Shown here in pieces: positions 52,835 through 62,540 of a DNA stretch of 64,000 nt (its first letter is position 1; each line of letters starts with the position of its first letter). A model generated the notes under the pieces. The model worked only from the letters and a program-made list of their open reading frames with translations. It was not told the origin of the DNA and did not search any database. Location: the NCBI GenBank assembly GCA_963678565.1, contig OY782875.1:3286001-3350000 (forward strand), in the 5' to 3' direction. The DNA is from SKHV01 sp963678565 (GTDB lineage Bacteria > Bacteroidota > Bacteroidia > Bacteroidales > Prolixibacteraceae). The position numbers were made by a program, and so were the translations under genes.

Positions 52835-52872
52835 AACAATCGCCAGCTCCAAACATGGTGCTGACGATTGTT
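52835..52872 (-). terminator. Terminator of the pectin operon
   Basis: On the minus strand AACAATCG-T-CAGC pairs with GCTG-G-CGATTGTT (one mismatch) and is followed by a T run. It starts 20 bases past the GH106 stop. Confidence 0.8.
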
Positions 52873-52891
52873 ACCTCTATTATATCAATTT

Positions 52892-55645
52892 CTAATCTAT
52901 CATTTTAACCGGAATCAACTGAACCTCGCTGATTAAACCAGAAGGTATTGGATTCCATTTGGTAGCGTCGAACTTTTCGTAGCCTACGTCTACCATATTA
53001 ATCTCGTAGAAGATTTTCCACTCTTCGCCTCGCAACTCTTTTGCACGAATTCGATTGGCAGCTAAATTGGTCACTTCAATCTCTATTTTATTTTCGCCTG
53101 TTTTGAGGTATTCACCGATACTTATTTCGAAAGGAATCGACCAAACGGTTCCAGCTTTTTCTCCATTTACAAACACCGCAGCACTTTCACGAACATCGCC
53201 TAAGTCGAGTATATAATCGTCGGCATCGAGCACATCCATAGCAATGGTGGTGGTATATTTTGCAGTTCCAGAAAAATGCTCTGTTTCACCATTCCAAGTT
53301 TCCCACCCTGTTAAAGTCGAAACTGTTTTTGCTTCCGGAAGACTTGGTCCTCCCTCTAAAAATTCAACTTTCCAAGGCTTGCTCAATGCAATTGCATCAG
53401 CAGTACTTGCTTGATAATTCCAATCGGGTAAATCTAATGTTTGACTTGCAACTGCAATAAATATTGATTCTCCAGCTTTTAGTTGAATTAAAACAGCTGT
53501 TTTCTCTCCAGCATCTTGAGTTTTCGCAATTCCTTTTGAACCATTGTAAGCATCGAATAATACAATTTCATTTCCACTTTCATTGATCGGAATATACTCC
53601 GAAACTTCTTCTGCAGAATGATTTACCACAAAATAATAAGTATCGGCTCCAACTTTTCGCTTTATATAATCTAAACCAAATTTGCTTAATGCTTCTCCTT
53701 CAAAACCACTCTCTTTTAATTTTTCAATTGGATTTGAAAGCACAGTCACCTTTTCAGCAAGCGATTTTATTGTAGCTTCTTTAGCTTTCAAATCGGCTAA
53801 GCCGGGAACAGTTTCTGGTACTCCATGAAAAATAATATTGGCACCCTCTTCTTTAAGCTTCAACAGGTACTCTAGTGTTTCCACTGGCATGCGCTCACAA
53901 TCGGGAATTATTATTGCCTTGTATTTTAAATCGCCCGAAACAAGTGAACCATTATCGTTGCTAAACTTTTGTAAATACTTATCGGTAAGCAAATCATACG
54001 AATAACCATTTTCGGTTAAATCTATTAACAAGTGATACAAATCAGTTGGATGTAACCATTCGTCGATACTATGTACCCCAAACTGATGCATTAACTTACT
54101 TGGACTTGCAGTTGCTAATGCATCGAAATACGGCCAATAAACCAACACATCGTTGTCAGCTTCACCAGCTTGCAAGATCGATTGACAGCGCGCGATATAA
54201 TCGAAAAATGCAGGAGCATCTTTCCAAATTGGATTGGTATAATTAAAATTTACTGAGGCATAAAATTTAAAACCGGGCCAAGCTGCTTCTTTCGGTGAAT
54301 AAGTTGAACCATGAAAGAAAATATGATTCACTCCCGACAAGAACAATTGCTCCAATTCAGGTTTTGCTTGCGAAAGCGACACTTTAAAGTGATCGGCCAA
54401 CCAAGTAAAACTCTCCGAAGAGGTTAAATTCTTACCCGAAATATGTGTTGCAGATGAAGCAAACTTCAACATTACAGGATCGGGATCAACGTGACGAATA
54501 TCTGAGCTATCGCGACGTAAGCCTGGAATATCAAACTTAGTAGAACCAAATGTTTCACATTCGGGAATGTCGGCAGTAGCATAAATATCGATAATATTAC
54601 CCGGAGATCCGTGTGCCTGATATTTCGTCAAATAGTTTTGCTGATGACTCCAATCATTCCACGATTTTGCAAATTCTTCTTGTAACAATACATTCAGTAC
54701 TTCACGAAAATCGGTTAACAAACGAGATTTTAAATCTTCATCATTGCCTTCCAAAAATTCTTGTACATATGGTTTAAAATCGTAACCATGAATTGCTTGA
54801 AACTGTTCGAAAAACTTTGGTGTGAAATTGGCACCATAAACTTCGTAACTATCGTTGAAAATTGCTCTTAAATTCGCATTTCCTAAAACTTCGTTGTAAG
54901 GAATTACATAATCTTCAAAAGCAAAAGATGAAAAGTGATCTAAAGTATATCCTTTCCCTCCCGGAGCGGAACGCTTAACTTGCTGGCGTGTTTTACCAGC
55001 AAAAACCACATACAATTTCAAATCTTCTTCGGAAGTATAATCCAGCTCCCCATCTACATTTAGATAACTGGTTAATTCGATCATTTCACCATCTGAATCG
55101 TAAGCCAACACCGACAATACTTTTGAAAGACCAATTTCTTTTCGGTTGTCAATTACAATTTTATCGGATAAGGCTTTTCCTTTTTTCAAATCGTATTTCT
55201 GAACCACAAATTTAGTTGCCGCATTTTCGGGTTCCACCTGAGGTCCTCCAAAGGGCCATCCTGTTCCTAAAACCATATCCACTTGCATTCCTAAACGGGC
55301 TGCTTCATCGATCGTATGGTTGAGCATATCCATCCATTCGGGCGACAAATAATCAATAAATGCCTCCTCATAGCCTTTTACGCCGTATATCGGTGTAATT
55401 TCAACTCCTCCAATTCCGGCCTTGGCCATTTGTTCCAAATTGTAAGTAATATTCTCCTTATCCACTGCATTTCCTAACCACCACCAACGCGTCCAAGGTT
55501 TTTGAAGGTTGGTAATTTCAGGCCACTCGCCATCAATCTTTTCGATTGATTGTTGATTCATATTGCTACAGCTCAATAATAAGATAGTTAAAACTGCTAC
55601 AATTAGAGAATTGCTCAATAAGGTTAGTCGTAGTAATTTTTGCAT
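52892..55645 (-). CDS. GH106 alpha-L-rhamnosidase-like lipoprotein
   Basis: A 917-residue protein with a lipobox (LLLSC, C26). The N-terminal catalytic part is of GH106 type (KPWTRWWWLGNAVDKENI; AGIGGVEITPIYG; LGTGWPFGGPQV), and the C-terminal 110 residues (YILDLGDVRESAAVFVNGEK; FDATKWNPIPSGLISEVQLI) match the beta-sandwich that closes this family. GH106 enzymes release L-rhamnose by inversion with a calcium-assisted pair of glutamates, which I cannot place exactly. Last gene of the operon with GH28, GH105 and GH2; the gap to the GH2 gene is 18 bases. Length is typical. Confidence 0.87.
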   Translation of the reverse strand: MQKLLRLTLLSNSLIVAVLTILLLSCSNMNQQSIEKIDGEWPEITNLQKPWTRWWWLGNAVDKENITYNLEQMAKAGIGGVEITPIYGVKGYEEAFIDYLSPEWMDMLNHTIDEAARLGMQVDMVLGTGWPFGGPQVEPENAATKFVVQKYDLKKGKALSDKIVIDNRKEIGLSKVLSVLAYDSDGEMIELTSYLNVDGELDYTSEEDLKLYVVFAGKTRQQVKRSAPGGKGYTLDHFSSFAFEDYVIPYNEVLGNANLRAIFNDSYEVYGANFTPKFFEQFQAIHGYDFKPYVQEFLEGNDEDLKSRLLTDFREVLNVLLQEEFAKSWNDWSHQQNYLTKYQAHGSPGNIIDIYATADIPECETFGSTKFDIPGLRRDSSDIRHVDPDPVMLKFASSATHISGKNLTSSESFTWLADHFKVSLSQAKPELEQLFLSGVNHIFFHGSTYSPKEAAWPGFKFYASVNFNYTNPIWKDAPAFFDYIARCQSILQAGEADNDVLVYWPYFDALATASPSKLMHQFGVHSIDEWLHPTDLYHLLIDLTENGYSYDLLTDKYLQKFSNDNGSLVSGDLKYKAIIIPDCERMPVETLEYLLKLKEEGANIIFHGVPETVPGLADLKAKEATIKSLAEKVTVLSNPIEKLKESGFEGEALSKFGLDYIKRKVGADTYYFVVNHSAEEVSEYIPINESGNEIVLFDAYNGSKGIAKTQDAGEKTAVLIQLKAGESIFIAVASQTLDLPDWNYQASTADAIALSKPWKVEFLEGGPSLPEAKTVSTLTGWETWNGETEHFSGTAKYTTTIAMDVLDADDYILDLGDVRESAAVFVNGEKAGTVWSIPFEISIGEYLKTGENKIEIEVTNLAANRIRAKELRGEEWKIFYEINMVDVGYEKFDATKWNPIPSGLISEVQLIPVKMID

Positions 55646-55663
55646 CCTAATTTTACTTTCTAA

Positions 55664-58495
55664 TTATTCACCTCTGAAATCGAACCAAACTTTCATAGAA
55701 ACACCATCGTCGCCACTCTTAATACGAATACTCGAGGGTTGACTTTGTGGTCCATGATGCTCAATTGGTTTAAATGAACGAATTGCTGGAATCTCGTACA
55801 AGAAAGATAAGTCTCCCTCTGGGAAAACTGGCATTGTACGTCGATCTCTTCCAACTGGTTCTACCGGAGTAAATACTCGGAAGAACATTTTATCAGATTC
55901 GCTATAAAAGCTGATTGGTGATTCTTTGGTTTGAATTTGAGCGTACAACATATTTGCATGATACCCTTTAAATTCAGGATAAATCAAATTCTCAAAACTT
56001 TCGCCTGTGATGGTGTTGTTGTATTCTTTATTCCAAAGGTTGAAAGTAGTTCCACGAACGCGGTTTTTCCAAACTCTGTAAGGTCCTTTTCCAAACCATT
56101 CCATTCCGGTTACGATCTCTTCGGGATAACTAAATGTGACCCCAAAATTTTTGATATTTTCCTGAATAAAAGCACCGTCGAAGCTACCATCGTTGCGATA
56201 GTTAGTCAAGCAAAGTAAATGCATTTTTAAACGGCCATCGTCGGTCATCAACCATTTTATATAGTCAATTCCACCAATGTAATCTACAAATAATTCGATT
56301 CCGTCTTCAACTTTTTTAACTTTGGCACCGACAACCTTAGCATCCATTCCTAAAGGAATTGGCCCATTATTAAATGGAACTTCCCCTTCAGCATTTACAA
56401 CTTTAGTGATATAACCATTCTCTTTATTGAAGGTAACTTCTACACCATTTGCTTTTAAGGTTATCGTAGCATCGGTTTCTTCAGAAATAGCTTTATTGCT
56501 TACTTCTGCAACGGGCATCAATTTCTCAGCAAAATAATCTGCGCGATGAATTGGCCATGTCCAGCTATAAATTTCTTTTCCGTATTTGTCCCAAGCAGTA
56601 ATTCGTACAACATCATTTTCGAAAAACTGATCAGAAACATTCATTTTAATTTTACGCGACTCGTCTGGATCAATTGAAGGAATTTGAATACTTCCGGTTT
56701 CAGTAACTTTTGAACTTTTCGTTCCATTTTCGTCAGAAATGGTAACCAACTCGTATTCCATTTTACAAGTATTCAAATTGGTTGCCAAGTAGGTATTGGT
56801 AATTACAAACGATCCATCAAATGATGAATTGATCATTCGTGGTTTAAACTGAATTGGTGCCCAAACCTCCTTTACGGTAAAGTAGCTTCCTTCCTTCTCA
56901 CGATATGGTCCAACAATTCCATCGGGAGCCATATAATTATTTGAATCGTATTTTTTATCACCTTTCCAATCAGAACGTAAGACAGCACAATCGTTATAAG
57001 CCCACATAAAACCACCGGCATTTAATGGACTTGATCTTAATTTCGCCCAGAAATCGTGCAATCCAGCACCGTGCCCTTGATCGTACATTCCGTGCATGAA
57101 CTCGCCCGGGAAATATACATTTTCACCATTCTCGAAACGATGAACACCTGTTTGATATGCGGGGTAATGATGCAAATCCCAACCATTAAAATCGGCCCAT
57201 GGATGTACTACAATTCGATCTTGTGGATCATATTTTTGAAATAAATGATCTACATTATAATTCCAGCCACCTTCGTTTCCATTGTCCCACAAAATAATCG
57301 AGGGATGATTCACATCTCGTTCAATCATTTCTTTAACAAGTTTTGAACCTACTTTGGTGTTATAAGAGTTTTGCCATCCGGCCAATTCATCCAAGAAGAA
57401 TAATCCTAGAGAGTCACACATATCTAAAAAGTGTGGATCTGGTGGATAGTGAGTGCGAACTGCATTGATGTTCATATCCTTCAACAATTCCGCATCCATT
57501 AAACTAATTCGTTTACTGGTGCTTCTACCCGACTCGGGCCAAAAAGTATGACGATTAATTCCTTTGAAAACAGTTTTAACGCCGTTTACATAAATTCCAT
57601 CTCGTTTTTTGAATTCAATTGTTCTGAAACCAATTCGTTTTGAGACCTCGTGCATCAACTCTCCTTTTCGAAGTAATTTCAATGTGAGCACATACAAATT
57701 TGGATCTTCGGGAGACCAAGTTTTTACTCCATCCCATTTTGTTTCAATCGAAGTTTCAGTGATTCCTTTTTCAATATCAAATGAAACGGTTTCAAATTCA
57801 CCATCGCCAATTAAAGGTTCAATTGAAGCTTTAATAGTGGATTTAGAACCAACATTTTGCAATCTTAAATCGGCATAGAATGAACCATCTGATTTTGCAT
57901 CAACAGCAAAATGATCGATGTTCGATTCTGGTACAACTTCTAACCAAACGGGGCGGTAGATCCCACCGAACAACCACCAGTCGGCTTTGCGTTCTGCAGC
58001 ATTCACCAATCGATCGTCGGAATGCTTTTTTACGTGAACTTCGAGTAAGTTTTCTTCACCATATTTCACCAAGTCGGTAATACGGTATTCAAACTGATAA
58101 AAACCACCTTGATGTACTTCTCCTGCAATGGTACCATTTATTTTCACTTCAGTATCGGTCATGGCTCCACCAAAAACAATATCAATTTCTTTGCCTTCAA
58201 GGCTTTCATCAACATCGAATTTATATTTATAGAATCCTTCCTCTTTACTTGGGCTTTTTCCTCGCTCTTTGTACCAGCGGCCATAGGTATATTCACCAAA
58301 ACCTTCGAGTTCCCATTGCGATGGAACATTAATTTTAGACCATTGGTTTGCGTTCATACCACCAGTAACCATGAAATCCCATTCAACAGGATGTTCAAAA
58401 TCGATTCCCGATAGATATATTTTTTCGGTTTGCTGTGCATTTACAACTCCGAATAAAAAAATCGAAAGAGCGCATGCTAATATTTTCTGTACCAT
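55664..58495 (-). CDS. GH2 beta-galactosidase-like glycosidase
   Basis: A 943-residue secreted enzyme. Signal peptide (cleavage near VVNAQ, residue 20), sugar-binding jelly roll (KINVPSQWELEGFGEYTYG), Ig-like domain, TIM barrel with general acid E408 (DNGNEGGW) and nucleophile E465 (PGEFMHG), and C-terminal beta-sandwich regions. GH2 covers beta-galactosidases, glucuronidases and others; the residues around the barrel do not settle the sugar. Start ATG 58495 (MVQKILACALSIFLFG); the 58504 start is a TTG. Follows the GH105 gene after 20 bases. Confidence 0.88.
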   Translation of the reverse strand: MVQKILACALSIFLFGVVNAQQTEKIYLSGIDFEHPVEWDFMVTGGMNANQWSKINVPSQWELEGFGEYTYGRWYKERGKSPSKEEGFYKYKFDVDESLEGKEIDIVFGGAMTDTEVKINGTIAGEVHQGGFYQFEYRITDLVKYGEENLLEVHVKKHSDDRLVNAAERKADWWLFGGIYRPVWLEVVPESNIDHFAVDAKSDGSFYADLRLQNVGSKSTIKASIEPLIGDGEFETVSFDIEKGITETSIETKWDGVKTWSPEDPNLYVLTLKLLRKGELMHEVSKRIGFRTIEFKKRDGIYVNGVKTVFKGINRHTFWPESGRSTSKRISLMDAELLKDMNINAVRTHYPPDPHFLDMCDSLGLFFLDELAGWQNSYNTKVGSKLVKEMIERDVNHPSIILWDNGNEGGWNYNVDHLFQKYDPQDRIVVHPWADFNGWDLHHYPAYQTGVHRFENGENVYFPGEFMHGMYDQGHGAGLHDFWAKLRSSPLNAGGFMWAYNDCAVLRSDWKGDKKYDSNNYMAPDGIVGPYREKEGSYFTVKEVWAPIQFKPRMINSSFDGSFVITNTYLATNLNTCKMEYELVTISDENGTKSSKVTETGSIQIPSIDPDESRKIKMNVSDQFFENDVVRITAWDKYGKEIYSWTWPIHRADYFAEKLMPVAEVSNKAISEETDATITLKANGVEVTFNKENGYITKVVNAEGEVPFNNGPIPLGMDAKVVGAKVKKVEDGIELFVDYIGGIDYIKWLMTDDGRLKMHLLCLTNYRNDGSFDGAFIQENIKNFGVTFSYPEEIVTGMEWFGKGPYRVWKNRVRGTTFNLWNKEYNNTITGESFENLIYPEFKGYHANMLYAQIQTKESPISFYSESDKMFFRVFTPVEPVGRDRRTMPVFPEGDLSFLYEIPAIRSFKPIEHHGPQSQPSSIRIKSGDDGVSMKVWFDFRGE

Positions 58496-58515
58496 TAATT
58501 TCAATTTTATATCTA

Positions 58516-59646
58516 TTACTGAAGTTTATAAATTTCGGTTCCAGCTAATAATAAACAACCTAAGCCATAGTCTTCAAAATCTGGCATACTCTCGTAAGTA
58601 ACAGGCTGACTATCTTTAGGCTCTTTTCCTGTTCCCTGAACATATCCTAGGAAGCCATTATCGTGAATTGCATCGGTTACAATTGCATTCCAAGCTTTTG
58701 TAATTACAGGCAAATAGGTTTCTTCATCAAGAAATCCATTATTGATACCCCAAGCCATTCCATAAATGAAAAGCGAAGTTCCTGTAATTTCTTTTCCGCC
58801 ATAATTATCTTCATCGTGTAAGCTCACATTCCATAAACCATCTTTGCGTTGAAGAGGTAACAAAGCTTCTAACATTATTTTGTAATCGTTCAAATATGTT
58901 TCGTAATGAGGTGCATCTTCAGGCATAATATCCATTACACGAGTTAATGCAGCAACCACCCAACCATTTCCGCGAGACCAGTAGCAGTCTTCACCATTTG
59001 GTTCAGTATAGGGTGGGTCAAAATCCTGATCGCGCCACCATAGTCCATCGGCAGGATTAAACATTCCGTTATCGCCATGTTGATTTCGGGTATATTCGTA
59101 CATGTCATACATTTTTTCGTAATAACTATCATCGTCGTACAATACCCCTAATTTTGCAAAAACAGGCATGGCCATTTGCAAAGCATCAATCCACCACCAG
59201 TCGTTTACCTGTGGCGTATTCACCAACATATCCATACAAATTTTGATATTTTTGATACGCTCTGGCTGAGGGTCGATGTTGTATAGGTCTATATATGTTT
59301 GTCCTGCACACTGATCATCAGCATTTCGGGTTCTGTTTCCGTTTCTGAATCCCCAATTATGAGCTTCACCCCATGCAACTGCATAATCGTAATATGCTTC
59401 ATTTGGATAGATTGAATGCAAAGCCATCAGCCCTTCGTAATAAACGGCACGTGTCCAGATATTACTTGGTCGTTCTTTGTTAGTTACTATTGTTTTTCCC
59501 GTATCAGGCCATTTGTCCATAAAATACTTATTCACTAAAACCATTGTTCTAAGAACATCTTCGCGCTCTGGCAACTTTTCAGTTTTTCCTTTCGCACTCG
59601 CAAAAAGGGTTACTGCAACTAAAACGATTGTCAATAAAGATTTCAT
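58516..59646 (-). CDS. GH105 unsaturated rhamnogalacturonyl hydrolase
   Basis: A 376-residue enzyme with signal peptide (cleavage near LFASAKG, residue 19) and a single alpha/alpha barrel. Key segments: WWWIDALQMAMPVFAKLG and DCYWSRGNGWVVAALTRVMD, with the two catalytic aspartates, and DFEDYGLGCLLLAGTEIYKLQ at the end. It removes the unsaturated sugar made by rhamnogalacturonan or pectate lyases, in the periplasm. Second gene of the operon: 27 bases after GH28 and 20 before GH2. Related to the larger type IX-secreted GH105 at 30054-32138, which is probably the extracellular counterpart. Confidence 0.92.
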   Translation of the reverse strand: MKSLLTIVLVAVTLFASAKGKTEKLPEREDVLRTMVLVNKYFMDKWPDTGKTIVTNKERPSNIWTRAVYYEGLMALHSIYPNEAYYDYAVAWGEAHNWGFRNGNRTRNADDQCAGQTYIDLYNIDPQPERIKNIKICMDMLVNTPQVNDWWWIDALQMAMPVFAKLGVLYDDDSYYEKMYDMYEYTRNQHGDNGMFNPADGLWWRDQDFDPPYTEPNGEDCYWSRGNGWVVAALTRVMDIMPEDAPHYETYLNDYKIMLEALLPLQRKDGLWNVSLHDEDNYGGKEITGTSLFIYGMAWGINNGFLDEETYLPVITKAWNAIVTDAIHDNGFLGYVQGTGKEPKDSQPVTYESMPDFEDYGLGCLLLAGTEIYKLQ

Positions 59647-59673
59647 ACTACTTTACTTATTTTAATAGATTAT

Positions 59674-61086
59674 TTACAAATTAACATTGATACAGTTTTC
59701 TAACTTTATCGGCTTCCCATTGCTTGCTTCGATTGTAACATTTTCGGTTGACCAATTTTCGCTATAAGTTAATACACCTGCATTTTCAGTAGTAATTTTT
59801 ACATTTTTCAGCTGAAAATCAGAAATCAATGACTCTTCAATACCTTTTAATGAAATTGCATTTTTAGCATTGCTTGCTGTAATATTTTCCAATCGGAAGT
59901 TTTGATATTTTGGAATTCCTTTTCCTTCAGGAATTGGGTAAGTTAATGCTTTCCAATGTTCAGGAACTTCAGTCATTCCATCGGGAAGTGAAGTATAGCT
60001 ATAACTTGGATACCAATTTAAAGATCCTCGAATTGGCACCTCAACATTTTGCATATTAAAATCGTGTAGATAAACATCCTCAACCACTCCTCCACGAGTT
60101 TTTGCTGATTTTAACCGAATACCATATTGTGTTCCTCGTGCTTCAAGGTTGAATGCTTCGATGTGACGAATGCTTCCAGATGTTTCGCTACCAAAGGTAA
60201 TTAAACCATGCCCGTAACGCGCTAAACAATCTTGGATTAATACATATTCAGTTGGACGATTCACGCGAATTCCGTCGCCATCTTTACCAGCCTTTAAACA
60301 GAAATTATCGTCGTTACAATCGATGTCACAATTTTTAACCCAAATTTTTGTTGATGAGTCGATATCAATTCCATCGGAACTTGGTCCGTATCCACCAATA
60401 TTTCCTCTAACAATTAAACCGTCGGCAGTAATTTGGTTAGAATACAATATATGAACAGTCCAAAAACCGGGTTCTTCTAAAGTAACATTTTGCAAGGTGA
60501 TGTCGGAAGAATTTTGTACCAACAATAAACGAGGTCGTTGACAATCGTAATCAACTGCCCAACGTAATTTTTTGGCTTCGTAGCCCGGACGCATCTCCCA
60601 GTATTTATTCCAGAAATAACGACCTTCGCCATCAATGGTTCCTTCACCTGTAAGCATTGCATTTTTAACATCCAGAAAATTAATTAACGCTGCTGGCCAT
60701 TCCATTTCAATTCCTGCAATACGGGTATCAATTGTAGGATAATGTTTTTCTAGAGGAATTCCTTGAAGCGTAACTCCTTTCCCAACATTTAAACAAACAC
60801 CTTCTTTTATAAATATTGAACCTATTCGGTAAAGTCCTTCTTGAAAATCAACGGTTCCTCCGCCCTTTTTTGCAATTTCATCGATCGCATTTTGAATGCT
60901 TTCAGTATAGACCATATCGAGATCATCACTAGGAGTGATTGTAATTTTATTTTTATTTATATCTGGGAATTGTTGTGCTCCTACAGTTTCTTGCCAAGGA
61001 AGCTCTTCATTTGATTTTGAGTTATTACAGCTAAACGTAATCACAGAAGGAATTAAAAAAAGAAATAGCAGTTGTTTAAATTTCAT
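59674..61086 (-). CDS. GH28 polygalacturonase-like lipoprotein
   Basis: A 470-residue right-handed beta-helix protein with a lipobox (TFSC, C20). GH28 motifs: SDGIDIDSSTKIWVKN (NTD equivalent), CNDDNFCLKAG (DD pair), ARYGHGLITFGSE (GHG) and YGIRLKSA (RLK, where RIK is usual). It hydrolyses galacturonic acid linkages in homogalacturonan or rhamnogalacturonan by inversion. First gene of the operon; a TAGGTTTG box (complement of 61141-61148) lies 55-62 bases upstream. The unusual leucine in RLK occurs in other exo-acting members. Confidence 0.9.
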   Translation of the reverse strand: MKFKQLLFLFLIPSVITFSCNNSKSNEELPWQETVGAQQFPDINKNKITITPSDDLDMVYTESIQNAIDEIAKKGGGTVDFQEGLYRIGSIFIKEGVCLNVGKGVTLQGIPLEKHYPTIDTRIAGIEMEWPAALINFLDVKNAMLTGEGTIDGEGRYFWNKYWEMRPGYEAKKLRWAVDYDCQRPRLLLVQNSSDITLQNVTLEEPGFWTVHILYSNQITADGLIVRGNIGGYGPSSDGIDIDSSTKIWVKNCDIDCNDDNFCLKAGKDGDGIRVNRPTEYVLIQDCLARYGHGLITFGSETSGSIRHIEAFNLEARGTQYGIRLKSAKTRGGVVEDVYLHDFNMQNVEVPIRGSLNWYPSYSYTSLPDGMTEVPEHWKALTYPIPEGKGIPKYQNFRLENITASNAKNAISLKGIEESLISDFQLKNVKITTENAGVLTYSENWSTENVTIEASNGKPIKLENCINVNL

Positions 61087-61140
61087 TATTATTTACTTAA
61101 TATCAACAATTCGTATTGTAACAAACCGACTTAAAATAAG

Positions 61141-61267
61141 CAAACCTATGTTTTAATCCGAAAGCTGATTAAACTATATGCCTATGCATTTTAAGTTAAC
61201 TTACTAATACAATGATATTAAATAAAAGCAAGCAAGACTGAATCATTTTTTACCAAAGATGAATCAT
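61141..61267 (-). promoter_or_regulatory. Candidate control region of the pectin operon
   Basis: Within 61087-61322 (no gene): -7 box TAGGTTTG (complement of 61141-61148); a 12-base palindrome TAAGTTAACTTA (61192-61203); and two copies of TGAATCAT, 21 bases apart (61239-61246, 61260-61267), the second inside the palindrome AGATGAATCATCT. Spacing of two helical turns is the form expected for a dimeric AraC-type activator such as the HTCS. No -33 is evident, as is usual for activated promoters. Confidence 0.45.
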
Positions 61268-61322
61268 CTCTAAAAAGCGTATTAGGATTCAATTAATGAT
61301 AAAAATTTGATGCAAAATTGGA

Positions 61323-61475
61323 CTATTCAGAATGGTCTAAAATAACCTCAATACTACCACATTTTGGACATATTTCGATTTGATCATCTCCAAAGCAGGT
61401 TTCTACTCCGTCATAATTTAGTTTTTCTTCTGGGCCTTTCCATCCACATTTTTTACAGTAATAAATCTGCTCCAT
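61323..61475 (-). CDS. Mini zinc-ribbon protein (50 residues)
   Basis: Reads MEQIYYCKKCGWKGPEEKL, then a central loop, and ends with a second knuckle EICPKCGSIEVILDHSE. Two CxxC pairs (C7/C10 and C36/C39), 25 residues apart, form a rubredoxin-like zinc or iron ribbon. It begins three bases after the stop of the alpha/beta hydrolase gene, so it is the downstream gene of that pair. Too short for usual gene-calling cut-offs. Function unknown. Confidence 0.8.
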   Translation of the reverse strand: MEQIYYCKKCGWKGPEEKLNYDGVETCFGDDQIEICPKCGSIEVILDHSE

Positions 61476-61478
61476 AAA

Positions 61479-62471
61479 TCATTTCACCCCGACAGAGTTT
61501 AGAAAATCAATCACTTGTTCTTGAACTTGCATATAGGCCCCTGAGGTTTCCTCACATCCAATTACATGATCACCAGCTTCGGGGAAAACTACTTTTCTCT
61601 TTTGGTTGATATCAGTACCCAATCGTTCAAACATATCAAGCGCTGCTGAAACTTTTACAACCTGATCCTGCTCCTCTTCATTTTTGTAATAATATCCCAA
61701 AAAAGTAGGTTGTTTTATCTGTTTAAAATGCTTATCAAGCATAGTTTCATCAATCAACTGTTGAAGATACACAGCAGCTTCCCATCGATAACTTCGATAC
61801 CAGTATTTTTGTTGTGTATTCGAGCCTGGATCTAAATGACGCATTTCACCTGTTCCGCCAACCATACGACCAATTTGTAAACCCCATGGGCCGGATAATA
61901 ATTTTGCTCCTGCACCATTGATAGCCACGTTAGGCGACAATAAAATCAAAGCCTCGATCATTTCGGGGAAGTCGTATGCAAGTTGCAGAGCAAGCGTACC
62001 GCCGGTTGAAGTTCCCATAACAATTACTTTGTCTCCTAAGGCTTTTGCAATTTGTAAAGCTTCCTTTGCCGATTCATACAATTTTTTGGGGGTCATGTCG
62101 ATCATTGGCTCATTGGTTAGGATACCATGTGAGGCCAAGCGACTTAAATATAAATTTGCATTGAAAGCTTTTGCGGTATTCACATGAACAGGATACCCCT
62201 CGTACCAACTAGCAGAGAAACCATGTAAGTAGAGCACTACATATTCTGTTTTCGCTTGGACTCCACTATCAGCCCAAATAATGCGTGCCTCATTATCTGG
62301 TCGAATATTAAAAGATGATTCTTTTTGAGTGACATAATCTTCAACATTCTCAATACCAATTCCCAAATTCTTAATACTTGAATCAATCTCTTCTTCAGGC
62401 AACTGTAAACCAGTTACAAATAGAATCGCTAAGACAAATAGAAAAAAGACAACTCTTTTAAAAAATTTCAT
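61479..62471 (-). CDS. Membrane-anchored alpha/beta hydrolase
   Basis: A 330-residue protein with an N-terminal TM or uncleaved signal (about 5-22). The nucleophile elbow is GTSTGG with S155, the oxyanion segment is YLHGFSASWYEG, and the catalytic histidine is in PEAGDHVIGCEE; the acid is probably in an aspartate near residue 275. Likely a carboxylesterase or lipase at the periplasmic face. The zinc-ribbon gene starts three bases after its stop. Confidence 0.85.
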   Translation of the reverse strand: MKFFKRVVFFLFVLAILFVTGLQLPEEEIDSSIKNLGIGIENVEDYVTQKESSFNIRPDNEARIIWADSGVQAKTEYVVLYLHGFSASWYEGYPVHVNTAKAFNANLYLSRLASHGILTNEPMIDMTPKKLYESAKEALQIAKALGDKVIVMGTSTGGTLALQLAYDFPEMIEALILLSPNVAINGAGAKLLSGPWGLQIGRMVGGTGEMRHLDPGSNTQQKYWYRSYRWEAAVYLQQLIDETMLDKHFKQIKQPTFLGYYYKNEEEQDQVVKVSAALDMFERLGTDINQKRKVVFPEAGDHVIGCEETSGAYMQVQEQVIDFLNSVGVK

Positions 62472-62540
62472 AACCTAAAATTGTCACTAAAAACTCCCAA
62501 ATAAAATTAATTTGGTATGAAAACGATGTTATTTATTAGC

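Noticed and set aside
52892..61086. SusC/SusD pair or polysaccharide lyase in the pectin operon
   Set aside because: All four genes are assigned glycosidases; there is no TonB-dependent receptor plug, SusD-like helical lipoprotein, or lyase motif.
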